DNA from: Alphaproteobacteria bacterium
GTDB lineage: Bacteria > Pseudomonadota > Alphaproteobacteria > Caulobacterales > Hyphomonadaceae
Direction of reading: 5' to 3'
NCBI GenBank assembly: GCA_018830285.1
Contig: JAHJSB010000063.1
Coordinates: 62,001-126,000 of the forward strand
DNA length: 64,000 nucleotides
Under the pieces are notes generated by a model. The model saw only the letters and a program-made list of their open reading frames with translations, was not told the origin of the DNA and did no database searches. The position numbers and the translations under genes are program-made. Below, piece by piece: positions 55,685 through 63,977 of this stretch (position 1 is its first letter; every line of letters begins with the position of its first letter).

Positions 55685-56629
55685 CTAGGGTGCCGCCCGA
55701 GCAGTTTTCCGGGCGATTCCAGTGGTGGCGGATATCCAGTCGGCATAGGCGGAAACGCGCATGTAGATGCCGGGGCTTTCGGCCCGGCCACAGCCGAGGC
55801 CCCAGCTGACCACGCCGACCTGGACCGGCTCGGCGGCGGTGCCGCGCTGGACCAGCGGGCCGCCGCTGTCGCCCTGACAGGAATCCGAATAGCCGGTGCC
55901 GGCGCACAGCTGCCATTCGGGCGACACGGTGACGCCGGCATAGTCTGCGCCATAGCCGTATTCCTTGATAAGGCCTTCGATCTGGATCTTGCAGGTCTTG
56001 GCATCGACCGGGGGCACGAAACCTTCCTGCAGGACCATCATGGGGGCGCTGAGATGGCGGCCGGTGCGGCTGAAGGCTTCCTGTTCGACGGCGTTCTCGC
56101 CGGATTTGCCATAGCCGGCGACGACGAGGTCTGACCAGGGCTCGGCCATGGCGGTCACATCCCCTGTCAGGCCGTCGAGCCGGGAGACGGGGCCGGTCCA
56201 GCGGCCTTCTATGTTGAGGAGGGCAAGGTCATTGCCGCGCTCGGCCTTGCCGCGCCTGTAACCGGGATGGACCACGATATTTTTCACAAGAAAGACGGTG
56301 CCCTTCTGGACGCGGCGCAGGTCGCCGGCCCCCACGGTAACGGTGATCGGGCCGAAGCGGGCAAGATTGCCGTTTTCGTCCGGCACGTACTGGATGGCGC
56401 GGCGGCCATTCTCGATGCGAGCCGTCTCGACGCAATGGGCGGCTGTCAGGGCCCAGCTTTCGGATATCATCGTGGCGCCGCATTCATGGTAGATGTCGCG
56501 GCCCTGGACGGATTGCATCGAAGCCATGCCGGGCCAGTCGGCGGGGTCCGCATCTTTTCCGGCCACGACACAGGCCGAGGCGAGCGCCAGCGTGCCGACT
56601 GCGAGGCCCCATTTGACGAATGGTTTCAT
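55685..56629 (-). CDS. Trypsin-like serine protease, paralogue 2 (lipoprotein form)
   Basis: S1-family protease of 314 aa. The signal MKPFVKWGLAVGTLALAS ends in a lipobox-like SAC, so unlike its neighbour it may be lipid-anchored. It lacks the VVGG opening and starts ADPADWPGMASMQSVQGRDIYHECGATMIS. The triad is intact (LTAAHCVE, GNDLALLNI, SCQGDSGGPLV). Shared segments with paralogue 1 include SRTGRHLSAP and VSWGLGCGRAESPGIY. Its ATG overlaps the stop of the upstream P1-family peptidase gene in ATGA, so they are translationally coupled. Confidence 0.92.
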   Translation of the reverse strand: MKPFVKWGLAVGTLALASACVVAGKDADPADWPGMASMQSVQGRDIYHECGATMISESWALTAAHCVETARIENGRRAIQYVPDENGNLARFGPITVTVGAGDLRRVQKGTVFLVKNIVVHPGYRRGKAERGNDLALLNIEGRWTGPVSRLDGLTGDVTAMAEPWSDLVVAGYGKSGENAVEQEAFSRTGRHLSAPMMVLQEGFVPPVDAKTCKIQIEGLIKEYGYGADYAGVTVSPEWQLCAGTGYSDSCQGDSGGPLVQRGTAAEPVQVGVVSWGLGCGRAESPGIYMRVSAYADWISATTGIARKTARAAP

Positions 56630-57627
56630 GATGTCCCTCCCTTTGTCTTGCCCGCAGTATACACGCCACGTGCAATGGCGCGCGCCAATGTGCTGGCGGC
56701 GAGTTCGCCGATGCGGGCGACGCAGGCGGGGACCGGATCCGGCAGGGCCCGCTTGCCGGTAGACAGGACGAAGACCGCATCGCCGTCAAACGGCGCAAAG
56801 ACCGGCCGAATAGCGCGCGAGAAGCCGGACAGGGCCATCTGGGCCACGCGTTTGGCCTGGTCGGGCGTCAGGATGGCATCGGTGGCAATGCAGGCGATGG
56901 TCGTGTTCTGGCCGAGGCCGGGATTCATCTTCGCGGCGCCCCAGTCTTCCGGGTCCATGGCGAAATCGGCGGGCGGGCGGGCGCCGCCGAATTCGCCGTC
57001 AATCTCATAGGGCCAGGCCCAGAAGGCGTCGGTGCCGGGCATGTAGACCGAGCCATAGCAATTGACGGCTGCGAGCGCGCCGATTGTGATCTTCTCTTTC
57101 GTAACGATGCTGGCCGAGCCTGTGCCGCCGAGATGGGCGCCTGCGGCGGCGCCGAAGCCCGCGCCTGCCCGGCCCAGCGCGAACGTGGCCGATGCGGTGT
57201 CATAAGCCTTGCGGCCAAGCGCGGCATAGGGCGAGGTATCGCCCCAGTCCTTGTTGCCGCCATTGGCGAGGTCATACAGGATGGCCGCTGGCACGATGGG
57301 TGATTTCGGCACGCTGGGCAGGTCGATCAGGCTGAAGCCGCGCCCGGCTTTCTTGAGGCCCGCCGCCACGCCGTCGGCGGCTGCGAGGCCGAATGCGCTG
57401 CCCCCGGCAAGAACAATCGCGTCCACGGAATCGACCAGCGTGCCGCCGGCCAGCAGGTCTGTCTCGCGCGTTCCGGGCCCCCCGCCAGCGACGCACACCG
57501 CCGCCACGACGGGCTGGTCGGGGAGAATCACCGTGGCGCCCGTGCGCACGGACACATCTTCTGCCTGCCCGATTTTGATGCCGGGGACGTCCGTTATCAG
57601 GTTCTTTGCACCCGGCTTGGCCATCAT
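56626..57627 (-). CDS. P1-family (DmpA/BapA-type) aminopeptidase
   Basis: Ntn-hydrolase-like peptidase of 333 aa made as a precursor that self-cleaves; known members act on D-amino acid or beta-amino acid peptides. Blocks: ITDVPGIKIGQAEDVSVRTGATVILPD, GGSAFGLAAADGVAAGL, GHLGGTG-like GAHLGGTGSASIV. The cleavage region is GLGQNTTIACIATDA, with Thr as the predicted nucleophile. No signal peptide is present, so it is probably cytoplasmic. It heads a three-gene unit with both trypsin-like proteases and is divergent from ggt, with 76 bp between starts. Confidence 0.9.
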   Translation of the reverse strand: MMAKPGAKNLITDVPGIKIGQAEDVSVRTGATVILPDQPVVAAVCVAGGGPGTRETDLLAGGTLVDSVDAIVLAGGSAFGLAAADGVAAGLKKAGRGFSLIDLPSVPKSPIVPAAILYDLANGGNKDWGDTSPYAALGRKAYDTASATFALGRAGAGFGAAAGAHLGGTGSASIVTKEKITIGALAAVNCYGSVYMPGTDAFWAWPYEIDGEFGGARPPADFAMDPEDWGAAKMNPGLGQNTTIACIATDAILTPDQAKRVAQMALSGFSRAIRPVFAPFDGDAVFVLSTGKRALPDPVPACVARIGELAASTLARAIARGVYTAGKTKGGTS

Positions 57628-57703
57628 GTCTGCCTTTGTCTTTTCATTCCTGCACCCATCTCATAAGGTCAGCCGGACACTGCGCCAAGCAAAGGGTTTT
57701 TTC

Positions 57704-59533
57704 ATGTTTCGCCATTTCCCGACTCTCGCCCGTTCCGTGGCACTGCCATGCCTTGCCCTTGCCGGCCTTGCGCTGGCCGCCTGCGCGCCGGCCAAAGACA
57801 ATGTAACTTCCACGGCGGAGGCCGCCCGCAAGGCCGCCGAGACCACCGAAACGCTGAGCCCGCCACTGGGCGACCTGAGCTGGACCAAGGGCGCCATGGT
57901 CGCTGCGGCCAACCCGCTGGCGGTCGAGGCCGGCCTGGAAGTGATGCGCAATGGCGGCAACGCCATTGATGCCGCGATTGCGGTTCATGCCGTGCTGGGC
58001 CTTGTCGAACCGGAAAGCTCCGGCCTCGGTGGCGGCGCGTTCATGGTCTATTACGACCGCGCCAAGGACGAGATCACTGTTTTCGACGGCCGCGAAATGG
58101 CGCCGGCCTCGACCACGCCCGAGCATTTCATCAAGGATGGCGAAGTGATGGGCTTCATCGACGCCTGGCAATCGGGCCGGTCGGTCGGCGTGCCGGGACA
58201 GGTCGCGCTCTACAAGGCGGCGCATGACGCCGCTGGCACGGGCGACTGGGCGGCGGATTTCGCGCCCGCGATCCGACTGGCTGAAGAAGGCTTTGACGTG
58301 TCGCCCAAGCTGGCTGAGACGCTGGCATCCGAACGGCTGCGCAGTTTCATTAACCTTGACGACAATCCGGTAACAGCCGCCTATTTCTATCCGGACGGCC
58401 AGCCACTGCCGGTTGGCTACCTGCGCAAGAACCCGGACTATGCCGAGACACTGAAGGCGATTGCCGCTGAAGGTCCGAGCGCTTTTTACAAGGGCGAGAT
58501 CGCCGAAGGGATTGTGGCGGCGACGAATGCCGCGCCCGAGGGCGGGCGCATGACGCTGGAAGACTTGTCCAATTATACGGTCAAGACGCGGCCAGCCGTC
58601 TGCGGCACGCTGCCGACCGGCTACAAGATCTGCTCGGCGCCGCCGCCCAGCTCGGGCGGGATCGCGCAGAACGAAATCATGGGCCTTTATGACCAGATGA
58701 AGCCCGGCCCGAACATGCGTGTATCGGAAGACTATTTCCTCCGGATATTCGTGGATGCCCAGCGCCTCGCCTATGCCGACCGCGACTATTACGTCGCCGA
58801 TGCCGACAAGGTGACCGTGCCGACCGCCGACCTGATCAATCCTGACTATATCAAGGTGCGCGCAACCGAGGCCTTCGCCCCGGACGCCCATGCGACACCG
58901 GGCGATCCAGGCGTTGCGCTTGGCCGCGATCCGATGATCGGCATGTGGGGCCAGGACAAGACAGAGCACGCGCCCGGCACGACACATATCTCGATCATTG
59001 ATACGGACGGAAACGCCGTGTCGATGACGGCGACGGTGGAAGCCGCCTTCGGTTCGTCGCGCATGACGCACGGCTTCCTGCTGAACAACCAGCTGACCGA
59101 CTTCTCGCGCGCACCGACCGCAGGCGGCCTGCCGGTGGCGAATGCGCCTGGCGCCGGCAAGCGTCCGCGCAGCTCGATGTCGCCGACCCTGGTGTTCGAC
59201 GAGGGCGGCGACCTGTTCATGGTGACCGGTTCGCCGGGCGGCAATTCGATCATCGCCTATGTCGCCAAGACGCTGGTCGGCGTGCTCGAATGGGGCCTGA
59301 CGGCTCAGGAAGCGATCGACCTGCCGAATATCATCGCGCGCGGCGACACAGTTGGCGTTGAGGTAGACCGGGCCGGTGGACCGGAGAATGCCGAAACGCT
59401 GCGCCAGATGGGCTACACGGTCGAAGAGCGCACCGGCGAGAATTCCGGGCTTCACGTGATCGTGGTGCGTGACAATGGCCTCGAAGGCGGCGCTGACCCG
59501 CGCCGCGAAGGTATCGCGAAGAAGCTGGAATAG
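57704..59533 (+). CDS. ggt: Gamma-glutamyltransferase
   Basis: Cleaves the gamma-glutamyl bond of glutathione and transfers or hydrolyses the glutamyl group in the periplasm. ATG at 57704 (AAAGGG upstream) gives 609 aa with a lipoprotein-type signal ending LALAAC. N-terminal blocks are AAANPLAVEAGLEVMRNGGNAIDAAIA, LVEPESSGLGGGAFMVYYD and FDGREMAPA. The autocleavage/nucleophile Thr is in APGTTHISIIDTDGNAVSMT, followed by GFLLNNQLTDFS, KRPRSSMSPTLVF and TGSPGGNSII. All catalytic motifs are intact. It shares its upstream region with the divergent peptidase operon. Confidence 0.95.
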   Translation: MFRHFPTLARSVALPCLALAGLALAACAPAKDNVTSTAEAARKAAETTETLSPPLGDLSWTKGAMVAAANPLAVEAGLEVMRNGGNAIDAAIAVHAVLGLVEPESSGLGGGAFMVYYDRAKDEITVFDGREMAPASTTPEHFIKDGEVMGFIDAWQSGRSVGVPGQVALYKAAHDAAGTGDWAADFAPAIRLAEEGFDVSPKLAETLASERLRSFINLDDNPVTAAYFYPDGQPLPVGYLRKNPDYAETLKAIAAEGPSAFYKGEIAEGIVAATNAAPEGGRMTLEDLSNYTVKTRPAVCGTLPTGYKICSAPPPSSGGIAQNEIMGLYDQMKPGPNMRVSEDYFLRIFVDAQRLAYADRDYYVADADKVTVPTADLINPDYIKVRATEAFAPDAHATPGDPGVALGRDPMIGMWGQDKTEHAPGTTHISIIDTDGNAVSMTATVEAAFGSSRMTHGFLLNNQLTDFSRAPTAGGLPVANAPGAGKRPRSSMSPTLVFDEGGDLFMVTGSPGGNSIIAYVAKTLVGVLEWGLTAQEAIDLPNIIARGDTVGVEVDRAGGPENAETLRQMGYTVEERTGENSGLHVIVVRDNGLEGGADPRREGIAKKLE

Positions 59534-59546
59534 AGCGGACTAGTAT

Positions 59547-59650
59547 CCCCGGGGCTCATCCTGAGCAAAGTCGAAGGACGAGCCCCGGGCGACCCAGACC
59601 TCCCTACCCGCGCCCATCCTTCGACTTCGCTCAGGATGAGCGCTTCGGGC
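59547..59650. repeat. Paired-hairpin intergenic repeat, copy A (ggt-tdk)
   Basis: Two 24-nt arms (59555-59578 and 59617-59640) are complementary at 23 of 24 positions. Each half also forms its own hairpin: CCCGGGGCTC/GAGCCCCGGG with inner TCCT/AGGA, one A-C mismatch and a 12-nt loop; and GCGC/GCGC with ATCCT/AGGAT and a 12-nt loop. The same plan is found at 33191-33278. The repeat starts 14 bp past the ggt stop. Confidence 0.8.
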
Positions 59651-59670
59651 GAAACGTAATGCGGTGAACC

Positions 59671-60258
59671 ATGGCCAAGCTCTATTTTTCCTATGCCGCT
59701 ATGAATGCGGGCAAGTCGACGATCCTGCTGCAGGCGGCGCACAATTACCGTGAGCGGGGCATGGACGTGCTGTTGCTGACCTCGGCGCTTTATCGCGAGG
59801 ACAGCGACGGGCACATTTCCTCGCGCATCGGGATCAGTTCCGAGGCGACGCTATATTCCGACACGGTCGACCTGTTCGCCCTGGTGCAGGACGTCATGGC
59901 CAAGGGACGGCTCGACGCGATCTTCGTTGACGAGGCGCAGTTCCTGACCAAGGCCCAGGTCTGGCAGCTGGCGCGGGTGACCGACTACCTGCATGTGCCG
60001 GTGCTGGCCTATGGATTGCGGACTGACTTCCGGGGCGAGCTGTTCGAGGGCTCGGCCGCGCTGCTGGCGATTGCCGACAACCTGCGCGAGATCCGCACGA
60101 TCTGCGAATGCGGCAGCAAGGCGACCATGGTCGTACGCATCGGTCCGGACGGCAAGGCGCTGACCGAAGGCGACCAGGTGTCGATCGAAAAGACGACGTA
60201 CCTGTCACTCTGCCGGCGTCACTGGGAAGAGCGCATGGGCCGCTTCCCGGTGGACTGA
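59671..60258 (+). CDS. tdk: Thymidine kinase (type II)
   Basis: Phosphorylates thymidine with ATP in the salvage pathway. Protein of 195 aa. Walker A is YAAMNAGKSTILLQAAHNY, the DEAQFL motif (FVDEAQFLTKAQVW) follows, then VLAYGLRTDFRGELFEGSAALLAIAD. The zinc lasso is CECGSKATM with Cys/His in LSLCRRHW. The family is identical in layout to E. coli Tdk. It is monocistronic between the ggt-side repeat and a terminator. Confidence 0.96.
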   Translation: MAKLYFSYAAMNAGKSTILLQAAHNYRERGMDVLLLTSALYREDSDGHISSRIGISSEATLYSDTVDLFALVQDVMAKGRLDAIFVDEAQFLTKAQVWQLARVTDYLHVPVLAYGLRTDFRGELFEGSAALLAIADNLREIRTICECGSKATMVVRIGPDGKALTEGDQVSIEKTTYLSLCRRHWEERMGRFPVD

Positions 60259-60268
60259 GGCCGGGAAA

Positions 60269-60296
60269 AAAGGCCCCCGGTTTCCCGAGGGCCTTT
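60269..60296. terminator. Bidirectional intrinsic terminator between tdk and TonB-receptor fragment
   Basis: AAAGGCCC (60269-60276) pairs with GGGCCTTT (60289-60296), extended by inner CCGG-type pairing. A-rich and T-rich flanks allow function for tdk and, from the other side, the receptor fragment. Confidence 0.82.
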
Positions 60297-60320
60297 GCTG
60301 GTTTCCTGTGAGAAGGAAGA

Positions 60321-61061
60321 TCAGAAAGCGTAACGCGCCATGATCTGGAAGACCGGGCCGGCTTCTTCGGATTCAAGCTCGTACTCGTCGAAATCGCGAT
60401 CCATCTGGTCGATCTCGTTGTCGAACTTGTTGAAGATCTCGTCCTTTGACGCATTCAGCAGGTTCGAGCCGACAGCACGGATGGTGAAGCTGTCACCAAT
60501 GCTTTTCTCAACGAATATTTCGAGGTCGGCGCCGTAGGACGTGGTGACTTCCTCGGAATTGATGCGCTCGTAGGCATCGCCCTGCTTGCGATAGGTAACG
60601 CCGAAGGCCGCGGCATAGACAGTCAATTCCTGGATGAAGCCGAAATTGTAGACATATTCCGATTGGCTGTTGAAGCGGCGCTCACCGATGAAATCGTCGA
60701 TCTTGCTATCGAGCAGCGAGAGGTTGGCGAAGACACCTGTGTTTTCCATGCCGAAGGCAATGAGCGAGGTCGAGAGGTCGAACTCGATGCCGTAGATCTG
60801 GCCTTCGCCGACATTTTCCGGCGTCAGGACGAAGGAGTTCGGATCGTACACGGCGAGGGCGGCAGGATCACCGGCCAGTGCCTGGTCACAGGTGAAGCCT
60901 TCATCGTCCTCGAAATTGCCGCAATAATCATCTGGCGGCGCGCCGGTATTGGTGACTTCGATCAGGTCTTTGACATCACGGTAAAAGACGTTGACGCCGA
61001 ACACGCCGGTCTTACCGATGCGGCGCTCGGCCTGCCCATGCTCGCGGCCGAATAGGCAGGG
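60321..61061 (-). pseudogene. 3' fragment of a TonB-dependent receptor
   Basis: The frame encodes only the last ~245 residues of an outer-membrane receptor: RRIGKTGVFGVNVFYRDVKDLIEV, beta-strands such as SEYVYNFGFIQEL and AFGVTYRKQGDAYERI, and a terminal strand ending MARYAF with the C-terminal Phe. The plug domain, TonB box and about two thirds of the barrel are absent. Homology begins right after the stop of the CYTH-like gene (61062-61064) and lies in the same frame as that gene. An ATG at 61004 exists but would make a partial barrel. It is probably the scar of a deletion. Confidence 0.8.
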
Positions 61062-61646
61062 TCAGGCCGGGATGCCGCCGAACAAGGCTGGATCGCGGAG
61101 CGCCGCCCCGTAATTGCAATTGGCAAGCCCCGTGAGACCGAGGGCATAGATCTCCCCGTCAAGCTGGTCGGCATCCTCACATTCGAAGGCGAGCGAGGCA
61201 TGGGCGCGTCCGTCACATTCGGCCCGGGTGATTTCGGCGCGCAGGCCGTTTCCCATGTGCTTGCGCCGGGTCTTTCTAACTTGGCGGATATCGGCTGCCC
61301 CGGCCAGGTCCTCGCGCAGGCAATCGGGGCTCGCGCAAGCCGAGGTGTCAATGTCGGGAAACAGCCCTGCCAGCAGGGTCAGTGACGGCGCCGCCAGGGG
61401 AAACGGATCACTGAAAACCGGATGCCAGCGCTCCAGCAGGCCCCGTGCCCCCAGTCTCGCTTTCAGCTCCAGCACCGTGCCGCCTCGCAGCTTGGGCATC
61501 AGGTCGGTGCGGCCAGGAGCGAGGAGATAGATGTCTGTCCGCGCCTCCGTATCCCCGAATGCCAGCCGGCTTTCGAGGCGCCGGGCATGCGTGTCAAAGG
61601 CATCCGGCCAGCATCGGAATTCGAAACGCGGCGGCTTACCTGTCAT
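61062..61646 (-). CDS. Possible CYTH-like domain protein
   Basis: Protein of 194 aa from ATG 61646 (AAGGGAACGAGG upstream). The pattern FEFRCWPDAF, then TDIYLLAPGRTDLMPKLRGGTVLELKARL, then WHPVFSDPFPL resembles the charged strands of CYTH (triphosphate tunnel) proteins, though the N-terminal ExExK is not canonical. Several Cys residues (ACASPDCL, ECDG, ECED) are scattered in the second half. Its start overlaps the MgtC/SapB-family stop by about 11 bp, suggesting coupling. Function unknown. Confidence 0.5.
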   Translation of the reverse strand: MTGKPPRFEFRCWPDAFDTHARRLESRLAFGDTEARTDIYLLAPGRTDLMPKLRGGTVLELKARLGARGLLERWHPVFSDPFPLAAPSLTLLAGLFPDIDTSACASPDCLREDLAGAADIRQVRKTRRKHMGNGLRAEITRAECDGRAHASLAFECEDADQLDGEIYALGLTGLANCNYGAALRDPALFGGIPA

Positions 61647-62145
61647 CCTCGTTCCCTTCATTTCCAATCGGCGGCTTGCCAAATAAACGGCTTTCGAGAA
61701 GACATACAGGCAGCAGGACGATAATGCCAAGCAGGCTGCCAAGGATGGCGACGGTCAGGTATCCCGCACCGCTGGCCAGCCCGACGGCGCCGGCAAGCCA
61801 CATCCCCGCCCCAGTCCTCAGGCCCCTCACTGAGCCACCGGACTGTAGGATGGTTCCGGCCGCAAGGAAGGCGATACCGGCGGTCACAGCCTCCACGACG
61901 CGGATCGGGTCAAGCTGGGTCTGACGGCCGCCGGCCCCGAAGGTCTCAATCATTTCAATCGCGATGATCGTGAAGACCGCGGCCGCCAGCGCCGTCAGCA
62001 TGTGGGTGCGCAGCCCGGCCGGGCGGTCACGGGCCTCCCGGTCTATGCCTATGACAAGACCCAGGCCGCACGCCACCAGCAAGCGCAGCAGGATCACCGC
62101 AAGCGGGAGGTGTGTATCAAAGGACGTGGCAAGAATCTCATGCAT
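61636..62145 (-). CDS. MgtC/SapB-family membrane protein
   Basis: Inner-membrane protein of 169 aa. The family signature LLRLLVACGLGLVIGIDREARDRPAGLRTHMLTALAAAVFTI is complete, followed by RVVEAVTAGIAFLAAGTIL, RGLRTGAGMWLAGAVGLASGAG and a final helix. It has about four to five helices and only the membrane domain, without the soluble ACT-like tail of Salmonella MgtC. MgtC proteins inhibit ATP synthase or affect Mg2+ and polysaccharide output; role here unknown. Confidence 0.9.
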   Translation of the reverse strand: MHEILATSFDTHLPLAVILLRLLVACGLGLVIGIDREARDRPAGLRTHMLTALAAAVFTIIAIEMIETFGAGGRQTQLDPIRVVEAVTAGIAFLAAGTILQSGGSVRGLRTGAGMWLAGAVGLASGAGYLTVAILGSLLGIIVLLPVCLLESRLFGKPPIGNEGNEDDR

Positions 62146-62249
62146 TGTGCGCCTTCCAATACGGGCACTCTATGCAACGCGCCAGGAGCGCAGGGGTTTC
62201 GCGCCGGCGCGGGTTCAGGCCGCGCGCGGTTGGCGGCAGGCAGGGACCG

Positions 62250-63977
62250 TCAGGCTGAGAGGGCGCGGCTCGGGATCTGCCCGCCATCGCGCAACCAGCT
62301 CGGCCTGCCAATGAAGTATCCCTGCGCCTGGTCGCAGCCGAGATCGGCCACAAGGGCCAGGTCGTCGGCTGTTTCGATCCCTTCTGTGCAACTTGTTATG
62401 CCGACCTCCCGACAGAGTGCGATTGTGGCCTGGAGAACCTTGCCGCGCACAAAACTCTGCCCACGCCCGCGGACGAACGACTGATCGATCTTGATCTTGC
62501 TGAAAGGCAACTGGTCAATCAGCGAGAGCGAGGAATAACCTGTCCCGAAATCGTCGAGCGCCAATGAAACGCCGAGCTGCCGGACAGGTTTCAGCACGGC
62601 CAGGCTGCGTTCAAGATTGCCGAAAAAGACATGTTCGGTGACTTCCAGTTCGATCCGGGCCGGATCCACGCCGTAACGGTTCAGCAGTTTCTCAAGCCGC
62701 GTTGCAAAATGATCAGACGTCAACTGGGACGGCGAAATGTTCATCGCCAAAAAATGGTCGTCTTTTCCGAGAGAACTGATTGCCTTGTCCGCCAATGTCC
62801 AGAACAGCGGATCGATCAGGCCGAGCCGTTCTGCGATCGGGATGAACTGGCCGGGTGAAGGATCTGAACTTAGTCCGCTGTCTGGCCAGCGTGCGAGCAT
62901 CTCGTATCCGACGATTCTCGATGCCCGCACATCCCAGATGGGCTGGAAAGCCGGTTGAAGCCGTCCGGTCGCAATAGCCGCACTGAGCGCGAGTTCGATA
63001 GCACGCCCGTCTTCGCCTGTCGCATCCAGAGCCGGATCGAATCGGGAAACTCCGCCACCCTGCGATTTGACGCGCAACATGGCCTTGTCGGCAGCATGCA
63101 GCATCGCTGAACTTTCATTCGCGTCGACCAGGTGGACCGAATAACCAATCGAAGCGCCGACAAAGACACGCCCGACGGAAGTGTCTATTCCGTCCATCAG
63201 ATCCGCATGCACAGACTCGATGAATTCAGCAAGCGCGGCCGCATTGATTGCCTGACAGATGACGAAGGCAAACTCGTCGCCGCCGAGGCGCGCTGCATCA
63301 CTGATTTCTGGATGTCTGGTCAGCCGCCGCGCAACCACGCGAAGAACTTCGTCACCGACAGCATGGCCATACCGGTCGTTGAGCTGCTTGAAACGATCGA
63401 GGTCGATAAAGGCGCAGGCAAATGGCAAGCGCGCCAGGATGTGCTGGTTGACCTCGCGGACAAAGGCACGCCGATTCAGGATGTCAGTCAAGGGATCGGA
63501 ATCAGCCAGCCGCTTGATTTTGCCTTCGGCTTCCTTGCGTTCGGCGACCTCCCGCGTGAGACTGGCCAGCATGTCCGCATGCAGAGCGTTCATCGTGCGG
63601 AATACGCACAGCCCGCTCATCGTCCCGACATAGCGCCCCGCATCGTCGACAACGACCAGTCCGTCCCTCAGGATGGCCTCATTATCGTGAAGCTGGCCAA
63701 GCGCCTCGGAGACTTTCTCACGCATATTCACGACGATGAAGCCGGGCTGCATGAGTGCGTCGGCCAGCTTCTTCTGGTGCAGGGAAAAGCCGAAAGGCGA
63801 CGCAAGAAGGTTCTTGAATTCGGCAGCAGACACGCAACCGAGCGGCCGCATCCCAGCATCGACGATTGCGCACAATGTGGCGTCTTTGTGTTGCCGGAAA
63901 TAGTCCGCAACGTCGCCGAATCGATCGGTAGACTGAAGCGCTGGCGTGCACATGATCGAGGCAGATTCAAAACGCAT
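62250..63977 (-). CDS. CBS-GGDEF-EAL c-di-GMP signalling protein
   Basis: Protein of 575 aa, expected cytoplasmic. Residues about 1-130 resemble a CBS pair (MRPLGCVSAAEFKNLL; DGLVVVDDAGRYVGTMSG). The GGDEF domain (about 155-315) has an intact RLGGDEFAF at 231-239; the position of the inhibitory RxxD site reads PEIS, so product inhibition is probably absent. The EAL domain (about 330-570) has EML for EAL (359-361), NISPSQL, ELEVTEH, DDFGTGYS, KIKID and QGYFIGRP, suggesting it can still bind and cleave c-di-GMP. A short duplication, QSFVRGRG then QSFVRGKV, lies at about 499-514. It could feed or drain the pool that controls BcsA. Confidence 0.92.
   Translation of the reverse strand: MRFESASIMCTPALQSTDRFGDVADYFRQHKDATLCAIVDAGMRPLGCVSAAEFKNLLASPFGFSLHQKKLADALMQPGFIVVNMREKVSEALGQLHDNEAILRDGLVVVDDAGRYVGTMSGLCVFRTMNALHADMLASLTREVAERKEAEGKIKRLADSDPLTDILNRRAFVREVNQHILARLPFACAFIDLDRFKQLNDRYGHAVGDEVLRVVARRLTRHPEISDAARLGGDEFAFVICQAINAAALAEFIESVHADLMDGIDTSVGRVFVGASIGYSVHLVDANESSAMLHAADKAMLRVKSQGGGVSRFDPALDATGEDGRAIELALSAAIATGRLQPAFQPIWDVRASRIVGYEMLARWPDSGLSSDPSPGQFIPIAERLGLIDPLFWTLADKAISSLGKDDHFLAMNISPSQLTSDHFATRLEKLLNRYGVDPARIELEVTEHVFFGNLERSLAVLKPVRQLGVSLALDDFGTGYSSLSLIDQLPFSKIKIDQSFVRGRGQSFVRGKVLQATIALCREVGITSCTEGIETADDLALVADLGCDQAQGYFIGRPSWLRDGGQIPSRALSA

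Noticed and set aside
57644-59455. 603-residue open frame on the minus strand opposite ggt
   Set aside because: It is antisense to an intact gamma-glutamyltransferase with all motifs, is rich in Arg/His/Gly as GC-rich shadow frames are, and shows no recognisable domain.
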